This document shows, piece by piece, positions 1-10,539 of a stretch of DNA of 64,000 nucleotides. A model generated the notes under the pieces. The model searched no databases, was not told the origin of the DNA, and saw only the letters and a program-made list of their open reading frames with translations. The translations under genes and the position numbers were made by a program. Origin of the DNA: Orychophragmus violaceus (lineage: Eukaryota > Streptophyta > Magnoliopsida > Brassicales > Brassicaceae); NCBI GenBank assembly GCA_030180135.1, contig CM058230.1, positions 23,520,067 to 23,584,066 of the forward strand, read 5' to 3'. The number at the start of each line of letters is the position of its first letter. Within the stretch, counting starts at the first letter, position 1.

Positions 1-933
1 AACAACATCCGCGAGTTAGAGACAAGTTTTGAAGATTTGTAGAATTGCCCAGAAGTTTCCCTTAATTCTAAACTGACCCCAAAACGTGTTTAGAGAGTTT
101 AATTAGGGTTTCAGACTCGTTCATTCTTTTATCTTGTTTTTAACTTTTTTTCTTGCTTGGGAGATTTTGGAGAGGGCTGATTCTTGCTACTTGTAACATT
201 GAGAGAAGCATTTCGAACCCTTTTTCTTTATCTATTCATTCCTTTGGTTTTCTATTTATGATGTATTATTTGATTGCTAATATGTCTGAGTAGTAACCTA
301 ATTAGATTTAGGGATTCTCACAAAGGTTTTATGCTTGCTTGATAACTGATTAAATAGGATTCACGATCTTTTGTTCATCACGTAAGTGTTCTTAACACTG
401 AATTCTAGACTGATCACCTAGGGTTTAGATCTTAGATAATTAACAATAGCACGAGAGTGTGAGTTATAATCTGGACCAAACTTAGTGTGAGCAATTTGAC
501 TAGATACAAAGAGATTTGATTTAGAAAAATTGTGAACCGATAGAACCTGTTCTTAATGCTTATTTAGAACTCTAGGATCGCAAAGAGATTTGGATCGCTA
601 GGTTGCTAGATATAGAAACAATCTCAGCGAGAGTTGGATTGTTTAGTATTGTGTTTCTAGTTCTTGAACTGCGCTTAATCTGAATCCTGTTAGTTAAGTG
701 TCTAGCATAGCATAATTCCCGAGAACTTCCTAAGTCTGACGCCTTTCTCTTATTGAAAACACCTTTCTAGTTTATTGCTTTTGTTTACTGCTTTCTATGG
801 AATTGATTTAGCTTAACTTGAATACATACAATCTATCGTGTGACCGTGAGTCCTTGTGGATTCAATACCCTAAGTGCTACAATAGCATAGCTGTGCACTT
901 GCAGTAGAATAGGGAGTAAAACTAGACCTATCA
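1..933 (+). repeat. 5' LTR of Athila element 1 (partial)
   Basis: Aligns end to end with 6880-7806 of the 3' LTR and ends in CCTATCA immediately before the primer-binding site. The missing first ~233 bp would carry the paired dyads seen at 6833-6866. Confidence 0.92.
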
Positions 934-939
934 AGTTTT

Positions 940-957
940 TGGCGCCGTTGCCGGGGA
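940..957 (+). other. Primer-binding site of Athila element 1
   Basis: TGGCGCCGTTGCCGGGGA lies 6 bases after the LTR end. This is the site used by Athila elements (tRNA-Asp 3' end). The same string is at 56816-56833 in the second Athila. Confidence 0.9.
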
Positions 958-1084
958 CTCAACTGAGTTCGCCGATAGATTTTGTCCTAGAGTTGAGTCT
1001 AAGTCGTTTTTATTTTCTTTGTTACTGATTTTTCTCTTGTTTGGCTTGTTTTTGGTTGTGCAGAAAATCGACTGACGCATTTAG

Positions 1085-1118
1085 TGTCGACCGACACTCT
1101 CTTTAGTGTCGCCCGACA
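1085..1118 (+). repeat. Leader dyad pair, Athila 1
   Basis: TGTCGACCGACA (1085-1096) and TGTCGCCCGACA (1107-1118) are two imperfect palindromes with centres 22 bp apart, between the primer-binding site and gag. They belong to the dyad family described in the findings. Confidence 0.8.
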
Positions 1119-1151
1119 CCGATCTTGAGACAGATATTTTGAGTTCTATGT

Positions 1152-1512
1152 ATGCCAAGTCGACATAACCGAAGGAACCAGAGAGAAGAACTTGTGAACC
1201 TCAGGCTTGAGGAACTTGCTAGACTAGAGAGAACGAACAAAAAGGGTCAACGAACAAGAATGATGAACAATCGTTTGATTTTGAGACCTGATGCTTAGGG
1301 TGTTTTGAGAGACCAACAAAACAACCGGTACAATGATGACGGGCTAAGAATTGATGCCCAAGGGAATGTGATCCCTTAACCTGCGCCTGAACAGCCCCAA
1401 GGTCAGGGGCATATGATTAATCCTCCTGCTGATGAGAGGACTCTTGCTGACTACAACCGTCCAGATGAGTTCTATACTAACCGGTCAGCAATTATACCCC
1501 TAGCTTTGAGAA
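1152..1512 (+). pseudogene. Athila gag N-terminal remnant
   Basis: Conceptual translation from ATG 1152 gives a charged N-terminus (RLEELARLERTN) and a later TLADYNRPDEF block. Both are clearly homologous to the better-preserved gag at 57068 (LDLEELGRLERTN; TLADYNRPDEF). There are at least two in-frame stops. The reading frame is cut at about 1512, where sequence switches to an unrelated Athila LTR fragment, so the conserved gag core is gone. Confidence 0.8.
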
Positions 1513-2408
1513 GAAGCCCCTGGCCGAGATTATACCTATATAATTAAGTTTTAGCTGTTTTTATTAGAAACGCTTTCATAATTAAGAGCAGAGGATTTTT
1601 AGAGCTTTTGGGGCTGATCTGAACCTATTACTTCATCTGTATTTGGAGAAGATTTCGAACCCCTTTTACTCTTATTCTTTTATGCAATTTATTCATCATA
1701 TGATCATGTTTTCATTATCTATGTCTGAGTAGATTCCTTGTTAGGTTTAGGGTTTCTCACATAGGATTTCATGACTTGCTAGACTTGTTCAATTTCAGTT
1801 AAGGATTCAAACTATATCTGTTCTTCAATTTAATTGTGCTTAAAGCTAGTTCTAACCTGATCAATTAGAATCTAGATCTTAGGTTGCTAAATACGTCACG
1901 GAAGTGGGGTTTAGGAATCTGAACTAATTAAATTGGGCAATTAAACTTTGCGCAAACGGAAGTTTGGTTTAGGATGATTGTGAACATATCAAACTTGGAA
2001 TTAATGCTAGTTTAATCTGTTAGTTCTCGCAAACGAAAGTTTGGTTTGCTGCACTTAGACTTAGAGAATTATCGCAAAGGAATTTGGTTAATTCTATATC
2101 TGTGTTTTGAGTTCTAGAACTGTGCTTAATTAGATCCTTGCTGAATGAACTGTCTGCTTGTCTGATTTCCTGAGAATACCCTAGGCTTGACGCTTTTAGT
2201 TTATTGCTTCCACAACCAACAATCTCTGCTACTGATTTACTTTCTCGCACCGCTTTTAATTCAATTACATTGCTTGCTTTCTAGTATTAGTCTCTACTGT
2301 TCTGATCTATTGAGACCAAGTGTCCCTATGGATTCGATAACCCTATATACTACTTTGACATTGCTGTTCACTTGCAGTTTAGAATAGGGTAAAACTCTGA
2401 GCCTATCA
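1513..2408 (+). repeat. 5'-truncated LTR of the Athila-2 family
   Basis: Matches the downstream three quarters of the LTRs at 55616-56809 and 61056-62248 (from the AAGCCCCTGGCCGAG block onward) and ends in CCTATCA at 2408. Its left part is missing. The break falls in a short GAGAAG/AAGCCC overlap with gag, suggesting illegitimate recombination rather than insertion. Confidence 0.82.
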
Positions 2409-2952
2409 ACGCACATAAGCTGGAATCCGCCGGGATGCTAGTGCCGGGAATCAGATCTCCTGGGAACTGAGTTTTTGAGGTTTCTGTGTTTTTCTCTCTG
2501 AGAAAAACTCTCTGGGCGGTGCTCCTTTCTCTAGGTCGAAATACATAAACTCATATATATACAGACCTCGACGTAAACCGAAACATCAGTTTCGGTTTTA
2601 GCCTTGTGTCGACCGACACACTCATTGGTGTCGATCGACACAGATCTTGTATCGACCGACGTACCCAATGGTGTCGATCGACACACCTCTTTAAAACTCA
2701 TATTCAATGTGTATCCAATACACATCGACCAGACCATATGCCAATGATCAATCCCATACAAAGTGTATCCAACTTGCTTAGGTGTGTGACCCCGTAGGTT
2801 CACATAATACTAGAAGTGAGTTACAACTCATTTGTCATAAGCGGTTTCTAGCAAAACATTATGACTACCCAGTATCACATGAATTGTCCGATCTCGACAA
2901 TACAACTATCTCTAGAGTTAATACAATGTGATTTCAGGACATAATCCCAACA
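2409..2952 (-). repeat. Copia LTR fragment (same family as LTR I at 55450)
   Basis: On the minus strand it starts TGTTGGGATTATGTCCTG at 2952 and follows the LTR that begins at 55450, including the block around GGGTCACACACCTAAGCAA. It carries four dyads (2607-2618, 2629-2640, 2648-2663, 2672-2683) with centres 22, 21 and 22 bp apart, followed in LTR sense by a TATATATA promoter-like stretch near 2552-2562. The LTR's far end is lost at the junction with the Athila LTR at 2408. Confidence 0.8.
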
Positions 2953-3066
2953 CATATACCTTCGTTCCTTGGACAAGCTCACGCTGACAACGCCTACTCT
3001 CCACCTTGGATGAGGAGACTTTCGCAGAGGCACTCACAGCTTCTGTCGAAGCCACCGGAAGTCTAA
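2953..3066 (+). pseudogene. C-terminal end of Athila gag-protease frame
   Basis: Parallels 59600-59705 of Athila 2 (TAYSPPWMRRL) and ends at a stop. It is followed by a conserved non-coding block (3100-3125, GTGGGAGGCAACCCA) that also follows the protease end in Athila 2 at 59741. Everything between the gag N-terminus and this tail has been replaced by LTR fragments. Confidence 0.7.
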
Positions 3067-3228
3067 ATCCCCATCAAAGTCAAGCTAATGACCTAAAACA
3101 AGCGCTGAGTGGGAGGCAACCCACTGGTAAGTTGTAAATACTAGGACTTTGAGTTTTGCATTTTAATTTCTTTCGTTTTTGGAGTTTTTGTGTCAAGTTA
3201 TACAGAACCCGTAGCACTGCAGAATCAG

Positions 3229-3375
3229 TGTTGGTCGATTTCCAAAAGGATGTCGGTCGACATCGATTCGAGGAAGTTTCGAGCACGGACGATAATCTAC
3301 CAAGGTTGATTTCAGAGGTCGATTTGTTCTAAAAAGGTAAGTGTTGACCGACATCCATCTTGATGTCGGTCGACA
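3229..3375 (+). repeat. Two dyad pairs between protease end and ORF-1, Athila 1
   Basis: TGTTGGTCGATT (3229-3240) with TGTCGGTCGACA (3251-3262), and TGTTGACCGACA (3342-3353) with TGTCGGTCGACA (3364-3375). Centre spacing is 22 bp in both pairs. Athila 2 has equivalent pairs at the same structural place (59878-60020). Confidence 0.8.
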
Positions 3376-3782
3376 TCGACGAAATCGAGGTACGGATTTT
3401 AAAAAAACCCGAGAGTTCTCTTCTTCTTCCTCACTTCTCTCTCGCCAAAAATCTTCAAAAAATCGCCACAAACCCCAATTTTTAACCGTTTTCATCGATT
3501 CAAAGCTCTATTCCACTCGATTTTCGTGCTCTATCTATTACTAGCATCCATTTCATCGATCTGCGAAGGTATGGCTCTGAATCTCAATTTTTCAGTTTGT
3601 GTCCAATGGCAAAAGCTTCGATCTTTGGTTGATTTATGGATGTTTAGGATGATTGATTAGTGGAATGTGATTGCTTTTGATGCTGAGAATGATTGTATGG
3701 AGTCAATTCATGAGAATATTTTGATGCAAAAATCCGGATTTTTAGAATCTCATGCTTGTTGGTCCGTTTGTTCGTTTTGGGG

Positions 3783-5303
3783 ATGGATCCTTCTCTGAAC
3801 CAAGGAAAACGCCCGCGCCGAGGCTCTGCAACCAATGTTTCTGGTTCCTCGTCGCAGCAACGTGATGCTCGGAAACAAGCACCTTGGCCAAGGATGGAGA
3901 AAACTAAGTTCAAGATCACTTGCTTTGATGACGAACCTGCAGTGGAGGTGAAGAAGCGAGAATGCATTTACAGGGATATCTCAGAGAAGTGGGACATCTA
4001 TGACAGCCTGTTCTACAACGCATGGTGTGACGTTAACATCGAGCCCACATGGCTTCCTGACATGACCACAATGAGCAAGCTGAAGATACGATCAGATGTG
4101 GTGCGCGTCTTGCGAACCATAGGTTTGGGTACGATATGTACCAAGTACCACGACCTATACCCATAGCTGGTCAGACAATTTATGGTCACAATCCGTGTGT
4201 ACTACACCAACGATGTGGTGAGGAAAGCTTCTGAGGGTACATTAACATTCATGGCCAAGGGAAGGAGGTACAGACTTAGTCTCCATGAGCTATGCGATAT
4301 TTATGAGTTTGACAGGACTAAGGAGAGAGTCAGTTTACCTGAGCACTGGTCCGATGTAGAGCTCTTTTGGAGACACTTTGGCACAGGAGTATATGATTCT
4401 CAGACAACCAGGCAGATCGCTGTGCGACACCCGGTTCTGCGCTATTTTGTTCGCATATTCTACAACACTATCTTGTGTAAGATGGAGCCTGGGATGATGA
4501 GGATTGCTGAACTCTTCTTGCTTTATATTGGGATTGGTAAGAGCGTTGATGTCAGTGAGTTTAAGTATTCTCATCTGGAGCTAGATGTTAACATGGGAGC
4601 TCTCTTCGCTCACCATCTGGAGACACTGAAGGAGACAAAGCCTTTCACTGGGAAGGCAACGAAGACGGAGTCGATCGGGAGTCTTTTAACTCCCATCTTT
4701 GATCACTTTGGACTTGACAGGAGTCAGATGAACATCTGTACTAGGAAACTCACCATGAACTTCACACATCTGAAGAGCAGTCAGTGGATCAAGGGAGACA
4801 CCAATGGGACACAATTCTGGTGGAGATTCCATGACAGATCCGGAGTAGAGCGGCTCTTTCCTCTTCCAGAGACTAAGCTCACAGGTATCACTAATCATCC
4901 TCTCTCACTCTCCTTCCATCCGAGTGTGGATCTTTGTAGAGCTGTCCCGCGCCGAGCTACTGTGCTCCGAGGCGCATCTTCTGGAGCTGCTGCTTCTGCT
5001 GCTGAGCATGAGCCTGTCCATGCTGATGATCCAGACGAGACCTATGGGTTTCCTGAGCTTCCCGGACCAGCAGAAGACATGCCACCACCGCAATTCCAGA
5101 AGTGGGCAGCAAAGGTGCTTAAGGGCATCTGGAAGACGGTCCACAAGATGTCTCGCCAGCGATCTCAGCGCGTTCACCACCCACAGCCACGTCGCCGTGC
5201 ACCTGCACCAGCTCCTGAGCACATCAGCTCTGAGGAAGAGGAAATAGAGGTAGCTGCTGACTCCGACGAGGATATGGATGATGAGGACTCTCAGGAGTTA
5301 TAG
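3783..5303 (+). pseudogene. ATHILA ORF-1 type protein with in-frame stop
   Basis: A long frame starting MDPSLNQGKRPRRG and ending in an acidic tail (SSEEEEIEVAADSDEDMDDED). It resembles the ATHILA ORF-1 family, a protein of unknown function found in the 3' half of Athila elements and sometimes called env-like. One TAG at 4164-4166 interrupts it; the frame resumes in phase on both sides, so this is a point nonsense mutation. I chose ATG 3783 over the in-frame ATG 3756 because the preceding residues look like untranslated sequence. The region from about residue 150 to 380 is well preserved and a basic patch (QPRRRAPAPAP) precedes the acidic tail. I see no clear transmembrane segment, so an envelope role is not supported by the sequence. 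Confidence 0.75.
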
Positions 5304-6633
5304 ACTTGCAGCTGCCACTGGTTTTGTTTTTCTTTTTCCTTTTCTTGAGTCAGTTTTTATGTTTCTTTTGAGTCAGTTTTTATGTTTCTTTTGAGTCAGT
5401 TTTTCAGTAGTGTTTGCTTGGACCTAAGACTATTTGAGTTTATGCATCTTTATTGTTGTTATTGATGTGATTTTGAGTGATCTAACGCAGCTAACAGGAT
5501 AGAAAACTGAGTGTTAACTCATGATTTTAACCACGGACAGATTTATCATCCTGCGTATGCTCACACGAGTTCAGTATCGGTCGACACTCTCCTTAGTGTC
5601 GGTCGACATCGACCGTGAACAAGTTCGGATTTTTAACTCAAAATCTCCATGGTTCCAATTTGCTTTATACCGATCTCCTTATAAAAATTACACTGGGGAC
5701 AGTGCAGTTTAAGTGTGGGGGAGGTGGCCACTGACATTGTGTTTTATTTTCTTAGAGTCAGTCCCATATTTTCATGAGTTTTCAAAATTGTTTTATTGAG
5801 TCAAAATCAGTATGAAACTATGATTTTTCGAGGAAATTTTTCGCTTGAACAGGAACTAAGTGACCATTGGACAGACTTGCAGAGCCTCTATAACTATTAG
5901 AAAACCCCAAACGGATCAAATTACCAAGGACACCCAAATCTAACCAGGTATTCAGAGGATCCATCACTAGTCTCGCACTTAATATTGACTTTAATTTCTT
6001 GCTTAGGGGCTTGGTAATCTTTGGGTCGGATTCCTTTGATGTGTTTGGCACAGCCTATGATCATATTCTAAAGTATGGTTTCTGATTTTTCCCTCCCATT
6101 AAAGTAAAAAAAAAAGATAAAAACCGAGGATAAGCTAGTAGCTTCGAAGTGGTCACGGGAGTGGTAGAGACCCCTATTACCTCATGTGTATCCATGGAAA
6201 GATCCAAAGTTAAACCCCAATAAAAAGGGAAGAGCACTGATAAAAAAAAAATGATACCCAGTGGGAAAAAATCAGTGCTAAGGGAGAAAGGGAAAAGAAA
6301 TAAACTAGAAACCGACAGTTTGGTGGTCAGATACTGAATAGGTTGAGTCCATGTGTCCTTTGATTCGATACTCCCTCTGTGAGACTGCACCTAATTGTAT
6401 ACAGAGGCTAGTGTGGTGAACTTGAATATCCTAATCTGATTGTGGAGTTTACTTGGGACAGTTGCTAAGTGTGGGGGAAGTACATTGTGGTTTTGAGGCT
6501 TACAGGAATGTTTTCAGTGGTTTACTAAGTGAATGTGAATGCGAAAGTTCCTAGGACGAAATGAGTTTCTGTGTTTTCAAACCTCTTTTTTTATGCTTAG
6601 GTTCTTTACTTGCTTGAGGGCAAGCAAGAGCTA
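5304..6633 (+). other. 3' non-coding region of Athila 1
   Basis: No coding sequence. It holds a dyad pair (5575-5586 and 5597-5608, centres 22 bp apart) and two polypurine-like copies of AAGTGTGGGGGA (near 5711 and 6468) besides the real tract at 6634. A direct repeat of TTTTTATGTTTCTTTTGAG lies near 5353-5400. The same layout is seen at 60030-61040 in Athila 2. Confidence 0.8.
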
Positions 6634-6646
6634 AGTGTGGGGGAGT
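6634..6646 (+). other. Polypurine tract of Athila 1
   Basis: AGTGTGGGGGAGT lies directly against the start of the 3' LTR, where plus-strand DNA synthesis is primed. The same tract abuts the 3' LTR of Athila 2 (about 61043-61055). Confidence 0.85.
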
Positions 6647-7806
6647 TGATATATCATGGTTTTTCTAGGTTTTCAACCATGATATAGTTGTATATATTGA
6701 GTCTTTAACCTGTTTTTAGAGTCTATCGAGCCTTTTACCGGTAAGCTTGCGTTTGGAGCAAAGGATGGGATTACATGACGTGTCTGGTGATTTGTGCAAC
6801 GAGATGAAGTTGGTGTCTCGACCACGATTAAGTGTCGACCGACATTGACCTGGATGTCGCTCGACACTGAGCGCGACAGAACAACATCCGCGAGTTAGAG
6901 ACAAGTTTTGAAGATTTGCAGAATTTCCCAAAAGTTTCCTTTAATTCTAAGCTGGCCCCTAAACGTGTTTAGAGAGTTTAATTAGGGTTTCAGAATCATT
7001 CATTCTTTTATCTTGTTCTTAACTTTGTTCTTGCTAGGGAGATTTTGGAGAGGGCTGATTCTTGTAACATTGAGAGAAGAATTTCAAACTCTTTTTCTTT
7101 ATCTATTCATTCCTTTGGTTTTCTATTTATGATGTATTGTTTGATTGCTAATATGTCTGAGTAGTAACCTAGTTAGATTTAGGGATTCTCACAAAGGTTT
7201 TATGCTTGCTTGATAACTGATTAAAATAGGATTCACCATCATTTTGTTCATCACCTAAGTGTTCTTAACACTGAATTCTAGACTGATCACCTAGGGTTTA
7301 GATCTTAGATAATTAACAATAGCACGAGAGTGTGAGTTATAATCTGAACCAAACTTAGTGTGAGCAACTTGACTAGATACAAAGAGATTTGGTTTAGAAA
7401 AATTGTGAACCGATAGAACCTGTTCTTAATGCTTATTTAGAACTCTAGGATCGCAAAGAGATTTGGATCGCTAGGTTGCTAGATATAAAAACAATCTCAG
7501 CGAGAGTTGGATTGTTTAGTATTGTGTTTCTAGTTCTTGAACTGTGCTTAATCTGAATCATGTTAGTTAAGTGTCTAGCATAGCATAATTCCCGAGAACT
7601 TCCTATGTCTGACGCCTTTCTCTTATTGAAAATACCTTTCTAGTTTATTGCTTTTGTTTACTGCTTTCTCTGGAATTGATTTAGCTTAACTTGAATACAT
7701 ACAATCTATCGTGTGACCGTGAGTCCTTGTGGATTCGATACCCTAAGTACTACAATAGCATAGCTGTGCACTTGAAGTAGAATAGGGAGTAAAACTAGAC
7801 CTATCA
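6647..7806 (+). repeat. 3' LTR of Athila element 1
   Basis: 1160 bp, TGATATATC...CCTATCA. It opens with an inverted repeat in which ATATCATGGTT is matched by AACCATGATAT about 10 bp further on. Paired dyads TGTCGACCGACA (6833-6844) and TGTCGCTCGACA (6855-6866) have centres 22 bp apart. I could not place a convincing TATA box. Confidence 0.92.
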
Positions 7807-7867
7807 TTCTTCTTATTGGAAACTGTAGTTGAATCTATGCCACCATCGCAAAGTTGTATGTCCAAAA

Positions 7868-8789
7868 TTACCACATATCTGGCATGAGGGCTAGAGCTAT
7901 CAGTGTACGAGGAAACATAGGAGCTGGATGATGAGAACTATTGAGGGATTCCACACCCTCATGTAGAGAATGAACCTTGACCCATGCTTGATCCAAATCA
8001 CTTATTAGACTGTCCACGATCGAGATTATTCTAGTAAAAAGGGCCAGTAGAACGCATAGTGTTGAAAGCAAGGTGCGGCGTTGCATCTGAAACCATGTTA
8101 AGGCTTTGTAGCCTATCATTAAAACTGATTAGCCGATGAGTAACATCATCAAAGGTTGGACAAGGGTAGAGATCCCTATCTCCTTCAATGCTCGTCTTTA
8201 TTAGTTCAATTCTCTTCCAAGACCAACAAGAGTTGAGAAAATTTTAATCCTTTTGTTGAGAGGACTGCCAATAGAAGAGAGTTGATCGCTGATAGACTTA
8301 ATCTCTCAAATGAGTCAAGCATAGAATTATCATTCTTGGTGATTTCTTGATATTACGTTTTAACTCAAACAAACTAAATGAAGGGGGTCGGTTGAAGTGA
8401 TTCTCCAATGCCATCCAGATCTGTTGAGCTGTTGTGTAATGGACAACAACACTCTGTATTTCCTCCGAGAAAGACCCAAAAATCATGACTGAATGACCTG
8501 GTCCGTCCGAAACAGTAGTTGATGGTCTGGGGTAGGCATTGGTATCTGAGTTCCGGTGATAGCATGAAGTATTGAGTGTGGGAAGAGGTTGGGAGATATA
8601 GCCAGTAACGAAACCAAGCAGACGCTGCCCATTAAGAAAGGCTTCAAATTGACTCTTCCACAATATGTAGTTATGATGTGCGAGTTTAACCGTGACAGAG
8701 TTGGTGATGTTCACAGGAGGAGGGGAAAATATCTTCATGGATCTTTCATCCATGATTATGATATCATGAAAGTGAAGCTTATGCTTCAA
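7868..8789 (-). pseudogene. Decayed copia gag (N-terminal part)
   Basis: The minus-strand frame at 8298-8789 contains the plant copia gag signature HHNYILWKSQFEAFLNGQ, then a LGFVTG block and TAQQIWMALENHFNRP. A second frame at 7868-8119 (FQMQRRTLLSTLCVLLALFTRIISIVDSL) may continue it after frameshifts. No LTR, primer site or pol of this element is visible; its left side ends at the Athila 1 3' LTR. It appears to be a fragment older than its neighbours. Confidence 0.65.
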
Positions 8790-9000
8790 GATTGAACACC
8801 AAGAAAGAACTTTGTTTTGCTTAACTTTTGTCTTATCTGTTAGACAACTCGAGGAAATTACTGAGTTTCATACATCATGCAACTGTCATCTTCTTATCTT
8901 CACTCACTCTTCTTTTTTCTTTATGCAGGTTGACTGCTGAAGGCAGCCATTTCAAGTTCGGCTGGTCAGAAGTTTGATTTGTAATCTAGATATATATATA
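8790..9000. other. Short spacer ending in an AT repeat
   Basis: Non-coding. A pyrimidine tract ending TTTATGCAG (about 8921-8929) is followed by a short open stretch ending in TGA, which looks like a 3' splice site and terminal exon but cannot be tied to a gene. It ends in an AT microsatellite (8990-9000) that is the insertion target of copia B. Confidence 0.4.
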
Positions 9001-9673
9001 TGTTGGAACGTTTAGATTAATCCTGATTCAATTCCAGATTCAGATTATCCTAAACATGCGATCTAGGTTCTTCTCAGAATAGAAACAAATGATGATCTCA
9101 CCTTATACCTGTTATTGCAGCGGAAGAAGATGGTATGTCTGAGATCAGAGAAACACCGAGGGATGAATCCTCCAAAGGTTCACACACGCTTTCACAGGAA
9201 ACAGCTGCTAGACCACAAGGGGAACTCGGCGCAGAGAGAGAGAGTTTACGGCTCAAGTATTAGGGTTAATCAGTCTGAAACTCGAGTTTTATGACACAAA
9301 ACTCGTCCTGTTCCGTTTGGGCCATTTGGCCCAAATACCAATTAACTCGTCGGTGTTTGCGCACTGCATCGATCGTTGCACCTTATGCATCGATCGATGC
9401 ACAGTGGCTAAACCTTTTATTCTCTCTAAGTACAGTAAATGCCTAGCACTTTTACTGTACTTCTGCTAAACCGTTCCTACACATTTTCCTGTTAGCTTAG
9501 GCGTGTGACCCATATGGGATCATATAATAAAGGCAATAAGTCCAAGACTTATAGATCATGAGCGGACTCTAGCAAGCCATCATGACCCCCAGTATTATAT
9601 GACTTATGTCTGATTATTGACATACTCTTACTTTCTAGAGACAGTACCGAGATTACTGGACACAATTCCAACA
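9001..9673 (-). repeat. 3' LTR of copia B
   Basis: TGTTGGAACG...ATTCCAACA. Carries dyads TGCATCGATCGTTGCA (9365-9380) and TGCATCGATCGATGCA (9386-9401) with centres 21 bp apart. Paired with 15777-16449. Confidence 0.95.
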
Positions 9674-9685
9674 ATCTCCCACTTG
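9674..9685 (-). other. Polypurine tract of copia B
   Basis: Minus-strand AAGTGGGAGAT adjoins the 3' LTR; the same string precedes the 3' LTRs of A (45618-45628) and C. Confidence 0.8.
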
Positions 9686-10539
9686 TACTGGAATCTCTGT
9701 ATTCATAATCCTTTTGTCTCAATATCTCGATTAGTCATAAGGCAAGATTAGTGTCATCCTTATAAAGCCTAATCTTGTTCATCGGACTCTGATTTGATAC
9801 TGACAATCCAAACGACTCGGGAAAGTCCGTTTGAGCATGGCCATGCGTTTTCCAGTATTCAAATCTCCGATTGGCCTAGAGATATTCACTCCATTTATAT
9901 TGGAGGGACAAATCCCGTCTTGTTCCATCACTGTAAACCACTCATTTCATAATGTACCCAAACAAGGTCCTTATAACTATCGCAGAACGATAGCGTTAGA
10001 CAATGATCAAAGTGCATCAGTCCATGTGCAGTCACATGCATGCGAACTCAGGTCTAAGGACTATACTCTATAGTCGTAGTAAGAATCTCTTATGACACAG
10101 ATATAAATATCCTGAAGAGTTCTTATAAGCGGGTCTTGTCCGGTCGTATGTTCCCAACATACACCTATGTACTGACTTTGATGCCGCGCATCTATGACAC
10201 ACTGAGACTTCGTCATAAGTCACGTACCAATCCAATCTCACACGGTTGTTGGTGTTCCAATTTCAACAACCTTCGACTAGGGACAGGATGATATAAAACA
10301 TTTATCAAACATAGGGTCTCATGATCAAGCTAAATGACTTTGATGACTCAAGATCAAGTCACTTACTTCGATGACCTATAAAATGGTTCATATCATTTTG
10401 GAACGATTATTTCATCACAGTTAAAATAATCTTGAAATAATAATTTCATTATCAAACATCTCAAATGTTTTACAAGAACATATCAATAACTAAATAAAGC
10501 CCTTTACTAACTCCCACTAAAATTAAGACTATATCTTAA
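9686..10539 (-). other. 3' untranslated region of copia B
   Basis: No coding. It closely matches 44776-45617 of element A and is more diverged from C, in contrast to the RT segment next to it. This supports a mosaic origin. Confidence 0.7.

Larger units (their letters stand above)
1..7806 (+). mobile_element. Athila-like Ty3 retrotransposon 1 (5' end outside window)
   Basis: This is a plus-strand LTR element. Window base 1 corresponds to base 6880 of the 3' LTR, so about 233 bp of the 5' LTR lie outside. The order is 5' LTR, Athila-type primer-binding site, gag remnant, foreign LTR fragments, end of the gag-protease reading frame, ATHILA ORF-1 type frame, long 3' non-coding region, polypurine tract and 3' LTR. 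No reverse transcriptase, RNase H or integrase is present, so it cannot move on its own. The 3' flank begins TTCTT, but the matching target-site copy is outside the window. The LTR copies differ at many sites including small indels, so this is older than copia A, B, C and E. Confidence 0.9.

Noticed and set aside
3783..5303. Considered as a retroviral envelope gene.
   Set aside because: No signal peptide, transmembrane anchor or cleavage site is visible; it fits the ATHILA ORF-1 family of unknown function.
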